Shown here: in pieces, positions 34,488 through 41,797 of the stretch
Numbering within the stretch: the stretch's first letter is position 1
Layout: each line of letters starts with the position of its first letter
Origin: Marinomonas sp. MED121
Lineage (GTDB): Bacteria; Pseudomonadota; Gammaproteobacteria; Pseudomonadales; Marinomonadaceae
NCBI RefSeq assembly: GCF_000153025.1
Contig: NZ_CH672432.1
Span: forward strand, 539,127 to 603,126
Length of the DNA: 64,000 nt
Direction of reading: 5' to 3'
Translations under genes and position numbers: made by a program
The notes under the pieces: generated by a model
The model's input: only the letters and a program-made list of their open reading frames with translations
Told to the model about the DNA's origin: nothing
The model's database searches: none

Positions 34488-35240
34488 TTACCCTTCAATG
34501 TTTGCCGTTGCTCCCTGCAGCATCATAAACAAAAACAACAGATTGCCATCAGGGGTATCTGAAAATATCCATTTCGACTGTGGGTTGTTTTTACGATGCT
34601 GTTCATTACTAAATCCCATTGGGACATTATCGTAATACATAAGACCTTTACCCAAAACGAAGACTGCATCAATCGCATTAGCAGGAGTTGAAATTCTTTT
34701 ATTGTCGTCTGCTGGAATAGTTGTTTGTGAAATTCCAAGCTTTTGATATTCAGTTGCAACCCAACCATGCACGGTTTTAATATTAGCGGGCCCTTTATAT
34801 GCAACGATATAATTGAGAATTGACGGTGGAATATATCCTGTATGAAAACTTGATACTGTATTAGCTTTCAGTTGTTTGCAGTTATACGCTGACTTTACAG
34901 CCGTGCTAAATTCACCTTGGTTTAATGTTGATTTAACTTCAATAGTGGCGATAACAGATTCAACTAAAAAGCCTGATATACCTCCACCAAAATCAAGCTT
35001 TGGATAGGATCTTTTATATATAACAATATCATACTGGTTTCTTTGCTGCCCTGGCTTTGAATTTGCGTCAATAATCTCACCAGTTCCAATAGCAACATTA
35101 GTCGGTAAATGTGCCTCAAGATACTCTTTTATAAAGGCTTCTCTCGGCGTTCCTTTATGAAGCGAATGCCCTGAGTTCGCAGGAATCTGACTTATCGCAA
35201 TCAATGATTTCTCTATTGCGTCCATATGGCTCTTTAACAT
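34488..35240 (-). CDS. DUF6602-like protein with PD-(D/E)XK-like signature (integron cassette)
   Basis: A 250-residue soluble protein. KGTPREAFIKEYLEAHLPTN and VAIGTGEIIDANSK precede RNQYDIVIYKRSYP and ESVIATIEVKSTLN. The order helix - D (YDIVIY) - E-x-K (IEVKS) is the PD-(D/E)XK nuclease pattern found in DUF6602 proteins, which often occur in defence or mobile contexts. The start has GGAG 5 nt upstream. It forms a complete cassette: an attC boundary on each side (35263-35390 and 34372-34430) and the gene filling the interval. Nuclease activity is inferred from the motif only. Confidence 0.78.
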   Translation of the reverse strand: MLKSHMDAIEKSLIAISQIPANSGHSLHKGTPREAFIKEYLEAHLPTNVAIGTGEIIDANSKPGQQRNQYDIVIYKRSYPKLDFGGGISGFLVESVIATIEVKSTLNQGEFSTAVKSAYNCKQLKANTVSSFHTGYIPPSILNYIVAYKGPANIKTVHGWVATEYQKLGISQTTIPADDNKRISTPANAIDAVFVLGKGLMYYDNVPMGFSNEQHRKNNPQSKWIFSDTPDGNLLFLFMMLQGATANIEG

Positions 35241-35262
35241 GCATGCTCCGAATTCATTTATG

Positions 35263-35390
35263 GCCTAACGCCGCATTAAGGTGTGAGCAACGCTACCACA
35301 AAACTAAACCATACCACCGTAAACACGAAACCCAACGATGGAATGAAAAATGCCATGCGTTGGGAATCACTCTTAAATGCTTTGTTATAA
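35263..35390 (-). repeat. attC site (128 bp, VCR-like) of the TIR cassette
   Basis: On the minus strand it starts TTATAACAAAGCATTTAAGA, overlapping the stop codon of the TIR gene, and ends CTTAATGCGGCGTTAGGC. The outer arms pair (TAAC...GCAT-T-TAAG-A-GTGA...CAACGC with GCGTTG...CAC-CTTAATGC...GTTA) with extra bases on one arm. The long imperfect centre gives the 128-bp length typical of Vibrio-type repeats. It is clearly a different class from the 59-bp site next to it. Confidence 0.92.
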
Positions 35391-36200
35391 ATTTATTTTA
35401 CGAAGCTCATTTACAATTTTAGGTATACACTCAGGATCATCATAATTTAAATACAAATAGTCTTGTAACAATGGCGGCATCTCGTCATGCTCTAAATCAA
35501 TATTTACGACTATAAAGTTTTTTTCATTTTGCCTCATGCGTTTCTGGAAAAAGTAGTTAGCTTCATTCATCGTCCAACCGGACTTTCCACTAAGAAAACT
35601 TTTTGAAAGAAACAGAAGACCGACCTTACTTTTATCTAAACCATCGTTTATTCGGTCGGTTATGCTATCTCCAGGAGATATTTCGTACCTATCAAACCAA
35701 GACTCCACTTCTGATTTTTGCAGTTCGTTAAAAAACGTATCTACTAGTTCTTTGTCGACACTAGAGTGAGATAGAAATACTGAGTAGTTTGTCATTTCTT
35801 TTAATACCGGTGGAAATGTTGCATCATAAGTGGGACGATCTGGGTGAAGAAATATCTCGTTTGTTCCTGACGGCATTTGATATTCGAGCATCTCACTATC
35901 CAATAGCCCCATACCATTGCAACTACGGTTACCGATTGCCTTCATCAAATCATGAGAAAACAAATTATAAATTCTATGCTTATCTGGATAATTGATATTT
36001 AACCACTCTTCAAAAACTTCAGAATCCTTTTCAAAATTGACAAATAAATGGCAAGATAATGCATAAATATTATTGTTTACATATAACATCGCGCCAACAA
36101 GGGTATCTTTATCAAACTTATCCAGTACATCCCCTACAAACTTTTTTTCCTTTGCGCGATTACCATAATCTAGAGCAATTAAGTATGACTTATGTTTCAT
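35385..36200 (-). CDS. TIR-domain protein (first integron cassette)
   Basis: A 271-residue protein. Residues 1-135 are an unassigned N-terminal domain (SYLIALDYGNRAKEKKFVGD, CNGMGLLDSEMLEYQM). Residues about 139-271 are a TIR domain: YSVFLSHSSVDKELVDTFFN, VESWFDRYEISPGDSITDRI, VGLLFLSKSFLSGKSGWTMN, EANYFF. The Glu in the WTMNEANYFF helix is at the position of the catalytic Glu of NAD-consuming TIR enzymes. It is the cassette nearest the integron platform, so expression would be driven from there. A GGAGGGAG site precedes the ATG. Such TIR proteins commonly act in phage defence; here that is inference. Confidence 0.88.
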   Translation of the reverse strand: MKHKSYLIALDYGNRAKEKKFVGDVLDKFDKDTLVGAMLYVNNNIYALSCHLFVNFEKDSEVFEEWLNINYPDKHRIYNLFSHDLMKAIGNRSCNGMGLLDSEMLEYQMPSGTNEIFLHPDRPTYDATFPPVLKEMTNYSVFLSHSSVDKELVDTFFNELQKSEVESWFDRYEISPGDSITDRINDGLDKSKVGLLFLSKSFLSGKSGWTMNEANYFFQKRMRQNEKNFIVVNIDLEHDEMPPLLQDYLYLNYDDPECIPKIVNELRKINL

Positions 36201-36341
36201 TTATGACTCCCTCCAAAAATTTATAACATTTTAATAATGCGCACGCTCGGTTTGCTAGATTTATCCACCGCAATCAAAACGCTACATATGATTAATTCTT
36301 AAAAGGAAAGGCCACTTATTCACTGAAAACCTTCCTGGCTA

Positions 36342-36357
36342 AACGCGCATGCGCGTT
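36342..36357. repeat. 16-bp perfect palindrome in the attI region
   Basis: AACGCGCATGCGCGTT is perfectly self-complementary and GC-rich in an AT-rich context. It could be a protein-binding site or part of the recombination region. No known consensus is recognised. Confidence 0.6.
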
Positions 36358-36381
36358 ATTTCGATTCCTATTTTTGCATGT

Positions 36382-36406
36382 AGGGCACGGTTATTTCCGT
36401 GCCCTT
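36382..36406. other. Strong hairpin in the integron platform
   Basis: AGGGCACGG-TTATTT-CCGTGCCCT: a 9-bp GC-rich stem with 6-nt loop. No good T tract follows on either strand, so a terminator role is doubtful; transcription insulation between platform and flank is possible. Confidence 0.55.
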
Positions 36407-36530
36407 CTCATAACTTATTGATTCTACATATTTTAAAAATGGGCACAATGATAAAGCGCGCCATATCATTGATATTTATAATGCTAAAGCGTGCCAATTT
36501 TCACTAAAACCATGCAAAACACAAAATAAA

Positions 36531-36546
36531 CTGTATATTTATACAG
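36531..36546. promoter_or_regulatory. LexA (SOS) box upstream of intI remnant
   Basis: CTGTATATTTATACAG is a perfect CTGT-N8-ACAG LexA site with an AT-rich centre, located 24 bp before the intI ATG, where it would overlap the promoter. SOS control of integron integrases by LexA at this position is established for mobile and Vibrio integrons. Its persistence here though intI is destroyed is a fossil of that control. Confidence 0.88.
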
Positions 36547-36570
36547 TTTATTAATTTTTGGGTTACCCTT

Positions 36571-36704
36571 ATGAGCTCAAGCCCTTTTTTTAATTATCTT
36601 AGATCTGAAATGCGCGTCAGAGGCTACAGTCTGAAAACAGAAAAGGCCCTTCTCGTTCAATGAAGACATTTGATTAAACGCTTTATATACTTGAATGAAT
36701 GCTA
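36571..36704 (+). pseudogene. intI: Integron integrase remnant
   Basis: Thirty codons from ATG 36571 read MSSSPFFNYLRSEMRVRGYS followed by LKTEKALLVQ and a TGA. The next in-frame codons (RHLIKRFIYLNE) still resemble the family. This is the IntI N-terminus pattern SPFL-x-R-x2-R-x-R-x-YS-x-RTEK-x-Y-x2-WI-x-RFI-x-F. The normal protein is about 320 residues; everything from the core-binding domain on, including the catalytic Arg-His-Tyr part, is missing. The neighbouring LysR gene begins at once at 36705. Orientation (rightward, opposite to the cassettes) is that of a standard integron. Confidence 0.85.
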
Positions 36705-37541
36705 CTAACCTTCCTCCCCAACAAACGCTTCCAACAAATCTTTCAGCTCATTATGCATTCGATAAGCCGCATAGGCTTTCATATGGATGATGGGTGCCTC
36801 GTCGACTTTGTATAACGTCCCTGCTTTTAAATGTTCTTGTACCAAGGTGTCGGGTAAGTAGGCTGCGCCGCCGTTGGCAAGTATGAGTTTTAGGGCGATT
36901 CGGCCGCTGTTGGCGCGTACATTGGCAAGTTGTCGCTGAGGGAAAGCGAGCTCGTGTTGAGTATTAAATGGCGCGCCCCACTCGACTCTCACATAGGCAA
37001 AACCGAGTGCCTCTTCTAATGTTTGTTTAGGCTGACTTGTGACTAAGCTCATGGGGATGCTAGCGACTTCTTTAACAATTAAGCCTTTAATATTAGGTTG
37101 TTCGTAGACAAAGCCGATATCTACCAAACCTTGGTCCAGCTTTTCGACGACGCGAAGCGGTGTACTCTCCTCTAGCCTTAAAATAAGATCAGGCTGAGTC
37201 TGATAAAGCCGGTTCACCTTGTCTTGTAAAAAGCTATCCCAAAGTCCAGGTACACCTGCAATCACAAGGCGCTTTTTCTCTGTTTCTCCAAGAGCAGTAT
37301 CTTCGTAGGCTTGCTCCCAAGCATTGAGAATAAAGCGTGCGTGGCGCTCCATGCGCTCACCTGCCGGTGTTAAACACACTTCATGGTGCTTACGCTCAAA
37401 TAAGGCAACACCTAACAGGCTTTCAAGCTGTTTGATTCTAGCGCTTGTGGTCGAGGTGGAAATACAGAGCTTGTCTGACGCTTTAGCAAAGTTACGCGTG
37501 TGGGTCACTTCAATAAAGGTTTCTAATAATATGGTGTCCAA
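36705..37541 (-). CDS. LysR-family regulator (HdfR-like)
   Basis: A 278-residue regulator. The N-terminal HTH is LLETFIEVTHTRNFAKASDK, LCISTSTTSARIKQLESLLG, VALFERKHHEVCLTPAGERM. It has an inducer-binding domain with LVIAGVPGLWDSFLQDKVNR and ILANGGAAYLPDTLVQEHLK. The N-terminal helices resemble HdfR. It is divergent from the SulP transporter gene, 123 bp apart, and may control it. Its 3' end abuts the intI remnant. Confidence 0.88.
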   Translation of the reverse strand: MDTILLETFIEVTHTRNFAKASDKLCISTSTTSARIKQLESLLGVALFERKHHEVCLTPAGERMERHARFILNAWEQAYEDTALGETEKKRLVIAGVPGLWDSFLQDKVNRLYQTQPDLILRLEESTPLRVVEKLDQGLVDIGFVYEQPNIKGLIVKEVASIPMSLVTSQPKQTLEEALGFAYVRVEWGAPFNTQHELAFPQRQLANVRANSGRIALKLILANGGAAYLPDTLVQEHLKAGTLYKVDEAPIIHMKAYAAYRMHNELKDLLEAFVGEEG

Positions 37542-37664
37542 AAGTAGATCCTGTTTTTTTAGAGCTTAAGGCCAATATATATCGTTTTATCAAACCTTCA
37601 AAAGCTTTTATCATGCTTCCACTTTAAATTTCACCCTCAATACCTTTAAAGACGAACCATTAAT

Positions 37665-39428
37665 ATGAGTCAAAAAAGCCAAAAACATCAGGCCTTTATT
37701 AATCGCTATTTACCTTTTTTGATTTGGGGAAAGGGTCTAAATAAGCAGTCTTTAATGGCTGATTTCATGGCAGGTCTAACAGGTGCCGTTGTTGTACTCC
37801 CTCAAGGGATAGCTTACGCCTTAATTGCAGGTTTACCGTCAGAATATGGCCTTTATACGGCAATTATTACGCCTATTATCGCGGCCCTTTTTGGCTCCTC
37901 TTTTCACCTTATTTCTGGCCCTACGGCAGCGATTTCTATCGTGGTCTTCAGTGTGGCAAACAATATCGCTAACAATACGGCAATTGAGTCCGGTGATTTT
38001 ATCGGCATTGTCCTCACTCTTACTCTGCTCACGGGCATCATTCAGTATCTCTTTGGTTTGATGCGTTTGGGCAGTTTAGTGAACTTTATTTCTCATACTG
38101 TGATAGTGGGCTTTACCACAGGCGCCGCATTACTAATCGCCACCAGCCAATTTAAGTATGTATTAGGGGTTGAGCTTGCATCAGACACTCATTTTTTTGC
38201 CTCTTGGTGGCAGCTCATTCAGCACCTTCCTGAAACCAGTTTTTATACCTTAAGCATTGCTCTCGTCACACTCGTTAGCATCCAGCTAATTAAACGCTTT
38301 AACCCTAAATTACCTGCCATGTTATTGGGCATGGTAGTGGGCAGCCTGTTTACTTGGTTGATTAATGGCAAAGAGCATAGGGTGCCTTTGGTGGGCGAAT
38401 TACCCAATATGATCCCTCAAATGAGTCTGCCTCCTCTTTCCTTTGATTTGATGACAAGCCTCTTGCCAGGGGCTATGGCAGTTGCCATATTGGGCTTAGT
38501 AGAAGCCTTGGCCATTGCCCGCGCTATCGGTGTTCGCTCAGGCCAACGTATTGAAGGCGATAAAGAGTTTATGGGCCAAGGTTTGTCGAATATTGTCGGT
38601 AGCTTCTTCGCGTGTTATGCAGGTTCTGGCTCGTTCACACGCTCTGGTGTCAATTACGACTCAGGGGCAAAAACCCCCATGGCAGCAATTTTCGCAGCCC
38701 TTTTGCTCATCCTTATTTTGTTAACCATTCCTCAAATTACTGAGTATTTGCCTTTGCCTGTAATGGCTGCCGCCATTTTATTGATCGCTTTTAACTTGGT
38801 GGATATCACCAGTATTCGTCATATTCTCTCTGATAAAGAAGAAAGCGCCATCTTACTAGTGACCTTTATTTCTACCCTAACTATCGCTTTAGAGTTCGCC
38901 ATTTATTTTGGTGTTATTCTCTCTTTGATTTTGTATTTACGCCGTACCAGTAAACCAAAAATCATAGAGCTTGCGCCGCTTTCGATTGAAGATAATCACA
39001 ACTTTCGTAATGTTGAGCGCTTCAACCTTAAGACCTGCCCTCAGATCAAAACCATACGATTAGATGGCTCCATCTACTTTGCATCTGTCGACCATATACA
39101 AGACACAATAAGTGCATTAAAGCCTGAGAAAGGGGCTCACACACATTTTGTTTTAGTTTGCTCTGGGGTGAATTTTATCGATTTCGCAGGCAAGGAGATG
39201 TTGGTGAAAGAGATAGAACGTATTCAGAGCTTGGGTGGGAGATTAGTCTTTTGCGGCTTTAAAAACACCTTGATGGATGATCTTAACGCGTCTGGGTATT
39301 TGGATTTAATGACGAGAGAGAATATCTATTTAGATACAAGCCAAGCGGTTGCCAACTTGATGACAGAGCTTGAACATAATAGATGCGAGACGTGTGTGAA
39401 TCGCATCTATTCCACTTGCCCTAAATAA
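37665..39428 (+). CDS. SulP-family anion transporter with STAS domain
   Basis: A 587-residue transporter. It begins with the SulP entry segment (LPFLIWGKGLNKQSLMADFM, AGLTGAVVVLPQGIAYALIAGLPSEYGLYTAI). About 12-14 transmembrane helices follow, including the family block ISGPTAAISIVVFSV and GQGLSNIVGSFFACYAGSGSFTRSGVNY. A C-terminal STAS domain spans about residues 460-570 (HFVLVCSGVNFIDFAGKEML). The last 15 residues carry three Cys (CETCVNRIYSTCPK). It transports sulfate, bicarbonate or another small anion; substrate cannot be fixed. Divergent LysR partner. Confidence 0.92.
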   Translation: MSQKSQKHQAFINRYLPFLIWGKGLNKQSLMADFMAGLTGAVVVLPQGIAYALIAGLPSEYGLYTAIITPIIAALFGSSFHLISGPTAAISIVVFSVANNIANNTAIESGDFIGIVLTLTLLTGIIQYLFGLMRLGSLVNFISHTVIVGFTTGAALLIATSQFKYVLGVELASDTHFFASWWQLIQHLPETSFYTLSIALVTLVSIQLIKRFNPKLPAMLLGMVVGSLFTWLINGKEHRVPLVGELPNMIPQMSLPPLSFDLMTSLLPGAMAVAILGLVEALAIARAIGVRSGQRIEGDKEFMGQGLSNIVGSFFACYAGSGSFTRSGVNYDSGAKTPMAAIFAALLLILILLTIPQITEYLPLPVMAAAILLIAFNLVDITSIRHILSDKEESAILLVTFISTLTIALEFAIYFGVILSLILYLRRTSKPKIIELAPLSIEDNHNFRNVERFNLKTCPQIKTIRLDGSIYFASVDHIQDTISALKPEKGAHTHFVLVCSGVNFIDFAGKEMLVKEIERIQSLGGRLVFCGFKNTLMDDLNASGYLDLMTRENIYLDTSQAVANLMTELEHNRCETCVNRIYSTCPK

Positions 39429-39442
39429 TAGGGCAATACTGA

Positions 39443-40573
39443 TTAACGGCCTCTATTTTTAGGGGCTTTACCTGTGCCGCCCTTACCTTGACCGCCTTGT
39501 TTGCCAGAACTTGGCTTTCCAGAGCTCGGCTTGCGACCCGCGGGTGCTGGACGACCTTTATTAGCGCCGTTGCCTTTTGGAGAACCGCCTTTACCGCCCT
39601 CCCCAGAACGGGAGCGATTTAAAGGGGCTTTACCTCGGCCTCCTTCATTCTTACCTCTGCCGCTTTCATTTTTACCTTCTCCTGGACGAGAACGGCCATC
39701 ACTCTTACCTTTAGATGCAGGTTTACTCGATTGAGACTTTTCTTTGCGGCTTTCAGCAGCTTGGGCTTTGCTTTTACTAAAGCTTTTTGAGTTAGATCGG
39801 CCTTTGCTTTTGGCTTTAGCTGGCGCTGGTTTTTGCTTGCTTGTATCTTCAGAAGACGAATGCTCAATCATTTTCGAGAGTTCGGTCATTTCTTTTTCAG
39901 TCAGATCACGCCAATCACCAACAGGCAGGCCTTTTAAGCTGATGTTCATAATGCGAACACGTTCTAACTCGGTCACCTGATAACCACAGAACTCACACAT
40001 ACGGCGGATTTGGCGGTTTAAACCTTGTACTAAGAAAATACGGAACACATTGGGTGCTTCTTGTACTACCTTACATTTTTTGGTTTTCGTCCCCAACATA
40101 GGGACACCACTTGCCATGGTATTGATTGCGTCTTCCGTTAAAGGCTTATCAACGGTCACCACGTATTCTTTTTCGTGATTATTGCCAGCACGTAATATCT
40201 TATTTACCAAATCACCATTACTGGTCAAAAAGATAAGACCTTGTGAGTCTTTATCTAAACGGCCAATGGGAAAGATGCGCGATGAGTGATTCACAAAGCT
40301 CACCATGTTATCTGGCTCTTCCATCTCTGTGGTCGAGACAATGCCAACCGGCTTATTTAACGCGATAAAGACAAGATCTTCCGCTTCTGGCGGCTCAATT
40401 TTAGCGCCATTAACACGCACCACATCACCCGGATTTACTTGGTCGCCCACTTCAGCTCGTTTTTTATTGATAAACACATTACCTTGTTCAATAAAACGGT
40501 CTGCCTCACGGCGCGAGCACATACCACTTTCACTGATGTATTTATTTAAACGAGTTGAGGTTTTGAAATCCAT
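39443..40573 (-). CDS. rluF: 23S rRNA pseudouridine synthase RluF-like, long basic tail
   Basis: A 376-residue protein. An S4 RNA-binding domain lies at residues 1-65 ([20 protein letters not shown]). The RsuA/RluB/E/F-type synthase core lies at about 68-240, with the catalytic Asp in [17 protein letters not shown], and [20 protein letters not shown] and [17 protein letters not shown] as in RluF, which makes pseudouridine 2604. The last about 135 residues are low complexity, rich in Lys, Ser, Gly, Arg and Pro ([36 protein letters not shown]). That is longer than the usual RluF tail and is probably a disordered RNA-binding extension. The complementary strand shows only a shadow frame. Confidence 0.9.
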   Translation of the reverse strand: MDFKTSTRLNKYISESGMCSRREADRFIEQGNVFINKKRAEVGDQVNPGDVVRVNGAKIEPPEAEDLVFIALNKPVGIVSTTEMEEPDNMVSFVNHSSRIFPIGRLDKDSQGLIFLTSNGDLVNKILRAGNNHEKEYVVTVDKPLTEDAINTMASGVPMLGTKTKKCKVVQEAPNVFRIFLVQGLNRQIRRMCEFCGYQVTELERVRIMNISLKGLPVGDWRDLTEKEMTELSKMIEHSSSEDTSKQKPAPAKAKSKGRSNSKSFSKSKAQAAESRKEKSQSSKPASKGKSDGRSRPGEGKNESGRGKNEGGRGKAPLNRSRSGEGGKGGSPKGNGANKGRPAPAGRKPSSGKPSSGKQGGQGKGGTGKAPKNRGR

Positions 40574-40744
40574 GTTGGTCCTATCAAAGTGTTGGCGAAT
40601 CGATCATTAAGATTAGGCTCGCTTTTATATGACTCACTAATAATAAATCACTACAAATGAGATGCCTAAACTAATGGCGCACACTTTATAAGAATGAGCA
40701 TAAGGTTGCCAGCCAGCAAGAAAGGAAAACGGCAAATAGCGTGA

Positions 40745-41548
40745 TTATTTTTGGTAACGAGCAAACAAAGCGGGCCTTTGTTCTTGTCGAATCTGTTTTA
40801 TCTTATCCCAAATCTTTTGAGCCAGTTTAGGATTTTGGTTAACAAAGTACTTTGACAGCATGAGGTAATAGGGTTTTGATATTAAATTAGGCGTTAGTTT
40901 TTCTATTTTGGCGTACTCAGCATTATCCTTCTTTGTCTTAAGCAAGCTGTCTGCCGTGACAGATTGCAAGGCCACCAACTTCAAACGGTGTGTTAATAAC
41001 ATGCGTAAGTTGCTTTGCGAACTGTGAAACTCTTCTACCCTGACCCCCTTTTTTTTCAGGTCAGTCACAATAGAGAAGCCTAAGGGCGCGCCCACTAACT
41101 CTTCTTTCAACACACTCCAGTCACCGTGCCAATCTAAAGGTGAAGACGCAAGTTTATATAAAGAGTATGAGATTTGAGTGATACGTCGACTCGTATCAAT
41201 AGGACCATAAGGCTTGCGATTAACGGTGGGATACCAGCCATACTCTAGCCTTTCAGTCAAAAAAGCGGCATTAAAGATGCCATCAATACGATTAGATTTC
41301 AACGAATAGAGTGCCCTTTTCCAAGGCATTCGAACAAATTTAATCTCTACCTCATCAAGTTGGCTATCCATAATTTGCAGCATTTCTACTGCGACACCAG
41401 GGTTGAGTTGTGGCACATCGCCAGTATCCCCAAGATAGTAAGGTGGCTGGGCTTTATCTTCGTAGGCAAACGTTAGCGTGATGGCATAAATAGGTGTGCA
41501 AAACAGACTAAAAAAGCTAATAAACAAATAACGCATTTGAAGGCTCAA
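40745..41548 (-). CDS. Periplasmic family-3-like solute-binding protein, orphan
   Basis: A 267-residue secreted protein: signal peptide MRYLFISFFSLFCTPIYA, then the type-3 binding fold (ITLTFAYEDKAQPPYYLGDT, GVAVEMLQIMDSQLDEVEIK, PWKRALYSLKSNRIDGIFNA, HSSQSNLRMLLTHRLKLVAL). The W-K-R-A/L-x-L-K-S-N-R-I-D-G block is typical of orphan binding proteins in Oceanospirillales and Alteromonadales. No transporter genes adjoin it. It lies 249 bp downstream of a diguanylate cyclase on the same strand, so a signalling role is possible. Confidence 0.82.
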   Translation of the reverse strand: MSLQMRYLFISFFSLFCTPIYAITLTFAYEDKAQPPYYLGDTGDVPQLNPGVAVEMLQIMDSQLDEVEIKFVRMPWKRALYSLKSNRIDGIFNAAFLTERLEYGWYPTVNRKPYGPIDTSRRITQISYSLYKLASSPLDWHGDWSVLKEELVGAPLGFSIVTDLKKKGVRVEEFHSSQSNLRMLLTHRLKLVALQSVTADSLLKTKKDNAEYAKIEKLTPNLISKPYYLMLSKYFVNQNPKLAQKIWDKIKQIRQEQRPALFARYQK

Positions 41549-41797
41549 AATCCTGCGACCTCACCAGCAAGCTTAAACAAATTAAGCTAAAACCAGCGGA
41601 CCATAAAATGGAATATTCGCGCTAGGCTACTGATATTATTATAAATCATCAAGTTTAACGTCTAAGAATTTTGTCAGGCTAACTATTCGAAATCACTGGT
41701 ATCGGATTTTGTTCTGTTAGTAAGAAAATTAGGCCTTAAATTAGCAGTAGAATGTAAGTAGCCGTTAAATGGAAGCGCTAGCCATTAAACTAAAGCG

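Larger units (their letters stand above)
36201..36530. promoter_or_regulatory. Integron platform: presumed attI and cassette promoter region
   Basis: The non-coding stretch between the first cassette and the intI remnant. A GTTATAA core (minus strand, 36221-36227) 21 bp before the TIR ATG is the expected attI/first-cassette junction. Further right are a 16-bp perfect palindrome and a strong hairpin. I could not assign the cassette promoter Pc with confidence. Confidence 0.6.

Noticed and set aside
34292-34498. A 68-codon minus-strand frame between the DUF6602 gene and the RAYT element
   Set aside because: It runs through the attC at 34372-34430 and has no family pattern, so it is a chance frame across a recombination site.
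34488-36200. TIR plus DUF6602 as one known two-gene defence system
   Set aside because: Each gene is a separate attC-bounded cassette and cassettes normally act alone; I know no established system with this pair.
36382-36406. Rho-independent terminator reading of the hairpin
   Set aside because: Neither side has a convincing T run.
39501-39734. A Pro- and Leu-rich open frame on the plus strand opposite the RluF tail
   Set aside because: It is the antisense of low-complexity Lys/Ser/Gly codons and shows no start signal; a shadow frame.
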